A stretch of DNA of 64,000 bases from an uncultured Prevotellaceae bacterium (GTDB lineage Bacteria > Bacteroidota > Bacteroidia > Bacteroidales > Bacteroidaceae), in NCBI GenBank assembly GCA_902768785.1, contig CACXMM010000003.1, positions 1 to 64,000 of the forward strand, given 5' to 3'. Position 1 is the stretch's first letter. Each line of letters opens with the position of its first letter. The position numbers and the translations under genes are program-made. Below, one piece after another: positions 16,633 through 23,111 of this stretch. The notes beneath the pieces are model-generated. The model searched no databases. It was not told where the DNA came from and was given only the letters and a program-made list of their open reading frames with translations.

Positions 16633-17408
16633 AGAAACTGCTATTTCTCATTACTGTCATGATGTGGGCAGTAGTGACCCAGGCCGATGTTTTAGGAGAA
16701 TATAGTTTTGAGGGAACGCTGGGTGACAAGATCCCTGTAAAACTGAAGTTTGCTGTTAATGGCGAGAATATTGCCGTGGGCGAGATCTACTATCCTAAGG
16801 CTAAGAATCCTGCGCCCATCTTGGTAGTAGGTGAGTTGCATGAATCGGGTTGGTATTCCCTGTGCGAATACCAAAGCGATGGTGTTGTTACAGGACGTAT
16901 GCAATTCAAGATCGAAGGCGAGGACACTGCTGCTGGTGCCTATATTACAGAAGGTACATGGACCAATCCCAGAACGGACAAAGGTCTTGAAATGAAGCAT
17001 TTCGTGGCAAATGGTGAGGATGTTCCAGTGACCGAATATCTCGACTATGAGGATCCTCAGAATATTGGTCGCGAGTATTCCTATTCCATCTGGAACCCTA
17101 ACTATAAGGCGATGATGGGCGGTAATGTGAAGTTCCGAGGTGCTGGCAAGCATAAACTCCATTTCGAGGTGAGCAATGTTCCAGGTAATATCGCTGAGGG
17201 CAAGAGCGAACCGGGTCGTCCTGCCGTCTTGGGTGAATATACGTACAATTATTTCAACTATGAGAATGTCAATGAGTGCGGCTATGGCTTCAGCGCTCAT
17301 TTCTTCAAGAAGTTCGTGGTGTTGAAGACTACCACTGGTTACGACACGTTGGGTTGCTTCGGCATGGGTGTTGCCTTTGATGGTGTGTATATTAAAGTAA
17401 AACAGTAA
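16629..17408 (+). CDS. Exported protein, single YYPKAK module
   Basis: About 259 residues with a signal peptide (MKKLLFLITVMMWAVVTQAD). The ATG at 16629, overlapping the previous stop by 4 bases, is preferred to an upstream in-frame ATG at 16596 because it starts the signal peptide. The mature protein matches the C-terminal half of the gene at 11378 throughout: GEIYYPKAKNPAPILVVG, YQSDGVVTGRM, EGTWTNPRTDKG, NIGREYSYSIW, HFEVSNVPGNIAEGKSEPG and the last residues DGVYIKVKQ. Duplication within the operon is clear; function is unknown. Confidence 0.7.
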   Translation: MKKLLFLITVMMWAVVTQADVLGEYSFEGTLGDKIPVKLKFAVNGENIAVGEIYYPKAKNPAPILVVGELHESGWYSLCEYQSDGVVTGRMQFKIEGEDTAAGAYITEGTWTNPRTDKGLEMKHFVANGEDVPVTEYLDYEDPQNIGREYSYSIWNPNYKAMMGGNVKFRGAGKHKLHFEVSNVPGNIAEGKSEPGRPAVLGEYTYNYFNYENVNECGYGFSAHFFKKFVVLKTTTGYDTLGCFGMGVAFDGVYIKVKQ

Positions 17409-17413
17409 ACCTT

Positions 17414-18388
17414 ATGAAGAATAGTTTTATTTCACTGCTGATGCTCCTTGTTGCTGGAACGGTGCAGGCGCAGATCTCGGAGAGTGGCAACTGGTATAAT
17501 GGTTGGCTGACGTATTCCGCCAAGAACATGGCGAACGGTAAGGTGTTGATGAATGCCATGGCGGAGGGAGAGGAACATGAGTTTATGCTCGTCCCTGTGG
17601 GAGGTAAGAAGGACACATATAGCGTTACCGATGGTCCTAACGACTATGTCAATGAATACAGTGGTATCGCCACAGTACGTCACTTGACTCAAGATGGCTG
17701 GGACGTGCTCTGTTTCTATAATGCCAAGAACCAGTTGGAGACCGTTATGTCATGTGAGCAGGAATGGGATGCTGAGAAACTGAACGTGGCGAAGTTCAAG
17801 AATCAGTTGATCGGAGAATATGAGTTGGTGGGAGATCCTGACGATGAACTGAATCTTGTGATCAACTGGGATCAGGTGAGTGTCAATCTCGAACTAACCT
17901 CCTATAAGGTGGAGACCTTTAACGGACTGGTAATGGGTTATATCACCATTAATCCCATCGAGGGAAGTACTGACCGGCTGGTAGGCACGTGGGAGGTCGT
18001 TCCCACCTTGGAGGGACTGAAACTCTATAGCTCATCTTTTAATGAAGATGACAACTGGTGGGTGCGCAATGGTAACGTCCTGACGTTCCGCAAGGCTGAA
18101 TCTACCCTTCGGCGATTCGGTTATGCCAGTATGGGACTGCTGAACAATAGACAGTTCCGTACCATGAAGAAATCAACTCTTCGTATCATGCGAAACGAGA
18201 TCCTTGCCAGTCACGGCTATCGTTTTGAGTCGGAGGATCTTCAGGAATACTTCAACAGACAGCCTTGGTACAAACCCGCTACTTCCAATGATGACATTCA
18301 GCTCTCCTTCATCGAGCGACTGAATGTCGAGCTAATCAAGGGGGAGGAGAATAATCCTGACCATGATAGTTATGTAAAAGAACCTTGA
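17414..18388 (+). CDS. Exported protein with C-terminal YARHG-like domain
   Basis: A 324-residue exported protein (signal peptide MKNSFISLLMLLVAGTVQAQ). Residues 20-240 are beta-rich and unrecognised. From about residue 256 it carries a YARHG-type domain: LRIMRNEILASHGYRF then LQEYFNRQPWYKP and a helix LSFIERLNVELIKGEE. In most members the core reads YARHGY; here it is LASHGYRF. YARHG domains are found in extracellular proteins of Bacteroidetes and Firmicutes and are proposed to act at the cell wall or surface. The gene is 5 bases behind its neighbour and belongs to the same operon. Confidence 0.75.
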   Translation: MKNSFISLLMLLVAGTVQAQISESGNWYNGWLTYSAKNMANGKVLMNAMAEGEEHEFMLVPVGGKKDTYSVTDGPNDYVNEYSGIATVRHLTQDGWDVLCFYNAKNQLETVMSCEQEWDAEKLNVAKFKNQLIGEYELVGDPDDELNLVINWDQVSVNLELTSYKVETFNGLVMGYITINPIEGSTDRLVGTWEVVPTLEGLKLYSSSFNEDDNWWVRNGNVLTFRKAESTLRRFGYASMGLLNNRQFRTMKKSTLRIMRNEILASHGYRFESEDLQEYFNRQPWYKPATSNDDIQLSFIERLNVELIKGEENNPDHDSYVKEP

Positions 18389-18424
18389 TCATGATGATTC
18401 AGTACTAACATTTAAGACAAGAAT

Positions 18425-19933
18425 ATGAAAAAGATGACAATTCTAACGATTCTGGCTGTTGTGCTTGCAACCGTGTTGTTTACCAGCTGCAAGTTCACGA
18501 AAGGTCAGATCCTCGACGGTCCAGGGATGGAGCGTGAGGTCACTGAGAACGACACTACCCCTCTGCCAATGTTCCTCGTCGGTGGTGAGGGCAAGTATAT
18601 GCACATGCTTTATTGGTCTAACACCGAAGAACCCAAGAAGGAAGGCGACGATGATGAGTACTTCGAGGATTACCATAAGTCGTGGGAACTTCAGGAGATG
18701 TTCCGTCGTAATGCTTCCCAATATACCAACCTGATCAGTGATGATAAGATCATAAAGGTGAAGTTTGTGGATGAGGTGCTGAAAGATCCCGATGGTAATA
18801 CCCCAAGTATAGGTGAGATTCACAACAGGGAAGGGATTCCTGCTCTCTGTGCACGCTTCGAATATGCTAATCCCAACGACAAACCTGAAGAGCAAAGTGA
18901 ATTCATCTCTGACAGTTGGGGGATGGTCATTGCCACCGATGGCTATCTGAAATCACGCAAGCAGCTGGATGTCCAGTCATGCCGTACTGACGATTACAAC
19001 TATCCCAAGCTTTCAGATGAAATAGTCAGTATGCTTGAGAAACAATATGGGATGAAGGCAGATAGTGCATGTCAGACGTACATCATTGGAGACCGTTATC
19101 TGATGGGTGCTGTGCAGTTCGGTGGAGAGTATAAGAATGCCCCCAAGGATCAATATGATCCTGAAAGGAAATTTGCCCTCGCCTTGGAGGTGCTGGTGGA
19201 TAGTGGAAAGGTGTATGTCCTTGAACAGCTGGGTTATTACGATGAGGCGTATGGCAGTTCATGGAACGCTGAGGCCGATGGGTATATTGCAAATGACATC
19301 GCTGCTGCCTTCGAAGGACCAGAGGGATTGGAACTTTGCTATACCCACAGCGCTCCTGAGAGTTTCTGTGTCGGCATGCTCTTCCCAAGAGAAGGCAAGC
19401 TCATTGAGATGGAATACGAGTGCTATCATTCATTGGTCGATGAGGAAACTCCTGTTTGGAAGAAAGACCTTGCCGTGATGGATAGCCTCTATCATGCAGA
19501 TGAGATGGGCAATGATGATGTGGCACTTACCAAGTGGGCACATTGTTACATCGATTACCAGAATGAGTGGATATGGATGCGTGACAAAGAGAACAAGAAC
19601 GGTGCTTTCTTTATCCGTAAGGATGACAAATTCCAGTTGATGGCTGTCGAGAATCCTCGTTTTCGTCCTTTGAGGTGCGAAAAGGATGGCGTCTGCTACT
19701 TGAAGTTGGCAGGACCAGCTGGTGGTCCGTCGTGGCAGCGTGAGATTCATGCTTTCAAGAACGGAGAACGCATTTGGAAGCTCAATGTGCTCGAAGTGGA
19801 AGGCAAAATAGATGGGTGTTCACTCAACGACAAGGATATCTCCAAGGAGGTATGTAAGAGCTATTTAGATAAGGTGCCTGATGGACAGGAAATCACTGCT
19901 TTCTTCACGGAAATCACTCCCACATCTGAATAG
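18425..19933 (+). CDS. Large lipoprotein, function unknown (last gene of operon)
   Basis: A 502-residue lipoprotein: lipobox LFTSC (AVVLATVLFTSC, Cys about residue 22). The mature protein is acidic and mixed alpha/beta. Visible features are an acidic stretch EEPKKEGDDDEYFEDY (about 68-84), several paired Cys and aromatic residues, and strands such as FALALEVLVDSGKVYVLEQL and AHCYIDYQNEWIWMRDK. I recognise no domain. It lies 36 bases after the YARHG gene and is the last gene of the plus-strand run; a 22-bp palindromic repeat array follows it. Confidence 0.65.
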   Translation: MKKMTILTILAVVLATVLFTSCKFTKGQILDGPGMEREVTENDTTPLPMFLVGGEGKYMHMLYWSNTEEPKKEGDDDEYFEDYHKSWELQEMFRRNASQYTNLISDDKIIKVKFVDEVLKDPDGNTPSIGEIHNREGIPALCARFEYANPNDKPEEQSEFISDSWGMVIATDGYLKSRKQLDVQSCRTDDYNYPKLSDEIVSMLEKQYGMKADSACQTYIIGDRYLMGAVQFGGEYKNAPKDQYDPERKFALALEVLVDSGKVYVLEQLGYYDEAYGSSWNAEADGYIANDIAAAFEGPEGLELCYTHSAPESFCVGMLFPREGKLIEMEYECYHSLVDEETPVWKKDLAVMDSLYHADEMGNDDVALTKWAHCYIDYQNEWIWMRDKENKNGAFFIRKDDKFQLMAVENPRFRPLRCEKDGVCYLKLAGPAGGPSWQREIHAFKNGERIWKLNVLEVEGKIDGCSLNDKDISKEVCKSYLDKVPDGQEITAFFTEITPTSE

Positions 19934-19985
19934 TTGAACGGCTATACAAGTTGTGCCAAGTTTGTGCACATGTAGGCAACGAATC

Positions 19986-20073
19986 TGCACACTTTGTGCA
20001 AAGGTCTTGCACATTTTGTGCAGAAGGCTTGCACACTTTGTGCAGATGCTTTGCACACTTTGTGCAAGAGTGT
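19986..20073. repeat. 22-bp palindromic repeat array, locus 1 (4 units)
   Basis: Four tandem 22-base units start at 19986, 20008, 20030 and 20052. Each begins with TGCACACTTTGTGCA (TGCACATTTTGTGCA in one), an inverted repeat with 6-base arms and a 3-base centre, followed by a 7-base variable spacer (AAGGTCT, GAAGGCT, GATGCTT, AGAGTGT). A degenerate unit (TTTGTGCACATGTAGGC) precedes and TGCAC follows. It lies between the secreted operon and miaA. Confidence 0.9.
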
Positions 20074-20164
20074 TGCACTAATTCAGTACTTGTTTTTTTG
20101 TTTCTTAACGAGCAATTTGTACACTTTTTTATCTTGACTGACTCATTATTTAAAAAAAAATATG

Positions 20165-20172
20165 TACATTTG
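20165..20172 (+). promoter_or_regulatory. -7 box before miaA
   Basis: TACATTTG matches TAnnTTTG but is only 8 bases before the ATG at 20181, which would make the mRNA almost leaderless. No -33 element at the proper distance; uncertain. Confidence 0.3.
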
Positions 20173-20180
20173 TCACCGAT

Positions 20181-21212
20181 ATGAAGCAGATGATTACGAT
20201 ATTAGGGCCAACGGCATCAGGTAAGACACCTGTGGCAACACGGTTGGCTGCCATCATCGGCGGAGAGGTGATCTCGGCAGACTCGCGCCAGGTTTACCGT
20301 AAGATGGATATCGGTACAGGGAAGGATCTGGAGGATTATGTGATCAGGAGTCAGGAGACAGGAGTCGGGAGTCAGGAGACAGGAGTCGGGAGTCAGGAGT
20401 CAGGAGTTAGGAGTCAGGAGTCGGGAGTCAGGAGTCAGGAGACAGGAGTCGGGAGAGTCATTCCCTATCATCTGATTGATATCCGTGAGCCAGGAACGAA
20501 ATACAACCTATTTGAATACCAGCAGGACTTCTACGATGTCTATCAGGATATCATGAGTAGGGGAGCGACGCCGATCCTTTGTGGGGGGTCAGGCCTTTAT
20601 ATCGAGGCTGTGCTGAAAGGCTATCATCTCTCTCCTGTGCCCCAGAATCAGGAACTCCGCGATAGCTTGGAGGGAAAGACATTGGGGGAACTGACCGGGA
20701 TTCTCATGGATTTGAAAGCCCGTAACAATTCTGTCATGCATAACACCACAGATGTGGATTCCTGTCAGCGTGCCATACGGGCCATAGAGATAGAAACTTA
20801 CAATCTGGAGCATCCGATGCCGCGACGGGAGTTGCCAGCCGTTGATTCCGTGATCTTCGGTCTCAGCATCGACAGGGAGGAGCGACGGAGGAAAATCACG
20901 AAGCGACTGAAGGCCCGTCTGGATGAGGGAATGGTGGAGGAGGTCAAGGCACTGCTCGACAGTGGCATCGCTCCCGAAAACTTGATCTATTATGGGCTGG
21001 AGTATAAATATGTCACTGAGTACCTCATCGGGAAACTCTCTTATGATGAGATGTTCCGTCAGCTGGAAATCGCCATTCATCAGTTTGCCAAAAGACAGAT
21101 GACATGGTTCCGCGGTATGGAACGTCGTGGCTTCACCATCCATTGGATCGATGCTATGTTACCGATGGAAGAAAAAGTATCTGCAATCATGAACTATATA
21201 CAACGAACGTGA
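20181..21212 (+). CDS. miaA: tRNA dimethylallyltransferase with in-frame repeat insertion
   Basis: MiaA transfers a dimethylallyl group to N6 of A37 in tRNAs reading UNN codons. The P-loop GPTASGKT (residues 8-15), SADSRQVYRKMDIGTGK and PYHLIDIREPGTKYNLFEYQ segments, GGSGLYIEAVL and the C-terminal KRQMTWFRG motif are intact. Length is 343 instead of about 305. The excess is a run of fifteen 7-bp units (20347-20451) encoding SQETGVG, SQESGVR and similar heptapeptides at residues about 57-91, between GTGKDLEDY and IPYHLIDI. Fifteen units are 105 bases, so the frame is kept. The insertion falls in a surface loop region and probably leaves the enzyme active. The lipid-kinase gene follows 3 bases later. 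Confidence 0.95.
   Translation: MKQMITILGPTASGKTPVATRLAAIIGGEVISADSRQVYRKMDIGTGKDLEDYVIRSQETGVGSQETGVGSQESGVRSQESGVRSQETGVGRVIPYHLIDIREPGTKYNLFEYQQDFYDVYQDIMSRGATPILCGGSGLYIEAVLKGYHLSPVPQNQELRDSLEGKTLGELTGILMDLKARNNSVMHNTTDVDSCQRAIRAIEIETYNLEHPMPRRELPAVDSVIFGLSIDREERRRKITKRLKARLDEGMVEEVKALLDSGIAPENLIYYGLEYKYVTEYLIGKLSYDEMFRQLEIAIHQFAKRQMTWFRGMERRGFTIHWIDAMLPMEEKVSAIMNYIQRT
20347..20451 (+). repeat. In-frame heptamer array (15 units of GGAGWCR) inside miaA
   Basis: Units are GGAGTCA, GGAGACA, GGAGTCG and one GGAGTTA. Because three units make 21 bases, translation yields a 7-residue periodic peptide. Confidence 0.95.
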
Positions 21213-21215
21213 GCT

Positions 21216-22154
21216 ATGAACGCTGAACTCAATAAACGGTGGGGCATCTTGTATTGTCCAAAACGTGATATCTTCCGTCCGCAGAAACGTTGGGAGAAGA
21301 TTGAGAAGATTCTGAACGAACGGCATATCGCCTTCGACAAGGTGCAAAGTGAGAACTCCAGCAGTGTGGAGCGCTTGGTGACCATGATGATTAACAATGG
21401 TTACAAGACGATTGTTATCGTGGGGGGTGACTCTGCCCTGAACGATGCCGTCAATTGCTTGATGCAGATGCCGCAGGAGGTGAGGGAGAGCATTGCCCTT
21501 GGTGTGATTCCCAATGGGGTGATGAACGACTTTGCCCGCTATTGGGATATCAAGGAGGGTGAGATCGAGCAGACCATAGATACGCTGGTGAAGCATCGTG
21601 TCAGAAAGGTTGACTTGGGATGTATCCGCTATACGAACCGCAAAGGTGAACGCTGTCATCGTTACTTCCTGAACTGTGTGAATATCGGATTGATAGCCTC
21701 CATCATGAACTTGCGCCGACAGACCCGCCGGCTGTTCGGCTCGCGAACCCTGTCGTTCACTTTCTCTTTCTTGCTGATGGTCTTCCAGCGCATGGAATAC
21801 AAAATGAACCTGAAGATCAATTCGGATGTGATCAAAAGGAAGGTGATGACGGTGTGCATCGGCAGTGCCCGTGGTTACGGACAAACGCCGAATGCTGTTC
21901 CTTATAACGGGATGCTTGACGTGTCAGTGGTCTATCATCCTCAGGTGGCACAACTCATCGAGGGCTTCTACCTGCTCTTTACCAATAAGTTTCTCAACCA
22001 CCGGAGTGTGCACCCTTACCGTACCCGAGAGGTGGAGGTGCAGGAGGCTGCTCATGCTTTGGTCAGCATCGATGGCAGGTTGATGAATACGCCGGAAGGT
22101 CCTTTCAAGGTAGGCATCGAGGAGGAGGTGATCAACTTCTTGATTCCTGAGTAG
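21216..22154 (+). CDS. Diacylglycerol kinase-like lipid kinase
   Basis: A 312-residue protein of the diacylglycerol/sphingosine kinase catalytic family. Residues about 60-110 carry TIVIVGGDSALNDAVNCL and LGVIPNGVMNDFARYW, aligning with the family nucleotide-binding GGDGTxNEV and GxxPxGTxNDFAR motifs. A later GQTPNAVPYNGMLDVSVV matches the second-domain signature. The family phosphorylates lipids such as diacylglycerol with ATP. Two motif positions differ: GGDS-A for GGDG-T, and NGVMN for xGTxN. Activity or substrate may therefore differ. It is 3 bases after miaA and likely co-transcribed. Confidence 0.82.
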   Translation: MNAELNKRWGILYCPKRDIFRPQKRWEKIEKILNERHIAFDKVQSENSSSVERLVTMMINNGYKTIVIVGGDSALNDAVNCLMQMPQEVRESIALGVIPNGVMNDFARYWDIKEGEIEQTIDTLVKHRVRKVDLGCIRYTNRKGERCHRYFLNCVNIGLIASIMNLRRQTRRLFGSRTLSFTFSFLLMVFQRMEYKMNLKINSDVIKRKVMTVCIGSARGYGQTPNAVPYNGMLDVSVVYHPQVAQLIEGFYLLFTNKFLNHRSVHPYRTREVEVQEAAHALVSIDGRLMNTPEGPFKVGIEEEVINFLIPE

Positions 22155-22186
22155 GAAAGGATCGTGAGAACATGGAAGAGAAGGAA

Positions 22187-22888
22187 TCATCCGTTGCGCG
22201 AGATCTTTCGTAGCTCTTCTTCTTTTAGGATCTTGATCTTTCGGCCTTCGGTGGAGATGAGCTTTTCTTCTGCAAAGGTAGATAGGGTGCGAATCGCATT
22301 ACTGGTTGTCATGTTGGAGAGGTTGGCTATGTCTTCACGGGTCAGATAGATATTCAGCGTGCTGCCGTCCTCTTCCACACCATAGCTTTCTTTCAGGAAC
22401 ACCAGTGCTTCTGCCAGACGACCGCGGATGTGTTTTTGTGTAAGACTGATGGTACGGTCGTCAGAGTTTCCCAATTCTGTGGATAAATGCTTGATAATCG
22501 ATTGGGTGAGACTTTGGCAGGAGCCCATGAGCTTAGCAATGATTGTCATGGGAATGAAGGCAACAGTAGAGGGCTCAAAGGCCATGGCATTTGTCTTGTA
22601 GTCTTCCTCGGCGAAAAATGCACGGTATCCGAACATCTCATTGGGCTTGATCACACGGATAATCTGATTGTGCCCCATCCCTTCCTTGAAGATCTTCACC
22701 TTGCCATGAAGGAGGAACATCATCTTTGAAGGATGATCGGATTCCTTGTAGATGATTTCATTCTTCTTGAACCGCTCAACGGAAATGCCTTGCGACAGCA
22801 TGTCACGTTGAGAGGATGTGAGAGGCTCCCACAAAGAACAAATCATTTCAGAGATTTCTTCCGGGTCTAATTCCTTGATTGTTGTCAT
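22187..22888 (-). CDS. Crp/Fnr-family transcription regulator
   Basis: About 234 residues. A cyclic-nucleotide-binding-type beta-barrel (KKNEIIYKESDHPSKMMFLL, HGKVKIFKEG, PNEMFGYRAFFAEE) is followed by the dimer helix and a winged helix-turn-helix (LTREDIANLSNMTTSNAIRT). The sensor lacks the Cys cluster of Fnr and the cAMP-binding Arg motif of Crp, so the ligand is not evident. The start is placed at the ATG at 22888: an in-frame TTG at 22933 overlaps the promoter -7 box and cannot be the start. It is divergent from the glycogen operon and may regulate it. A palindrome lies in the shared spacer. Confidence 0.88.
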   Translation of the reverse strand: MTTIKELDPEEISEMICSLWEPLTSSQRDMLSQGISVERFKKNEIIYKESDHPSKMMFLLHGKVKIFKEGMGHNQIIRVIKPNEMFGYRAFFAEEDYKTNAMAFEPSTVAFIPMTIIAKLMGSCQSLTQSIIKHLSTELGNSDDRTISLTQKHIRGRLAEALVFLKESYGVEEDGSTLNIYLTREDIANLSNMTTSNAIRTLSTFAEEKLISTEGRKIKILKEEELRKISRNG

Positions 22889-22930
22889 TGCTAATACCTT
22901 CAACAGTTCCTTTGGGCTGTTTCCCTTTTG

Positions 22931-22938
22931 CAAAAGTA
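22931..22938 (-). promoter_or_regulatory. -7 box of the Crp/Fnr gene
   Basis: On the minus strand TACTTTTG matches TAnnTTTG about 43 bases before the ATG at 22888. The upstream -33 region is not canonical. Confidence 0.5.
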
Positions 22939-22972
22939 CAACATTTTCTTGAAAAGAGAAAATTTTAGGACA

Positions 22973-22998
22973 TATTTTATATTCTACAACATAAAATA
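22973..22998. promoter_or_regulatory. Candidate operator palindrome in the crp-glycogen spacer
   Basis: TATTTTAT and ATAAAATA form 8-base arms around a 10-base centre, and the flanks GACAT/ATGTC extend the symmetry with a small bulge. It lies between the two divergent promoters, where a regulator dimer could act on both. Low complexity makes a chance match possible. Confidence 0.4.
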
Positions 22999-23030
22999 CA
23001 TGTCTTTTGAAGAAATTCTTCTCTTTTTAT

Positions 23031-23061
23031 TTTGTCCTCTATGATATTTTTATTACTTTTG
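23031..23061 (+). promoter_or_regulatory. Promoter of the glycogen operon
   Basis: TTTG at 23031-23034, 19 bases, then TACTTTTG at 23054-23061; about 50 bases before the ATG at 23112. Both boxes and spacing fit the Bacteroidetes consensus. Confidence 0.7.
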
Positions 23062-23111
23062 AACTGAATTTAAAAAACAAATGAATAACTAAAAACCTTA
23101 ATAGAGCATCT

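Noticed and set aside
19986-20073. CRISPR-like array
   Set aside because: Period is only 22 bases with 7-base spacers, and no cas genes are near; too short for repeat-spacer units.
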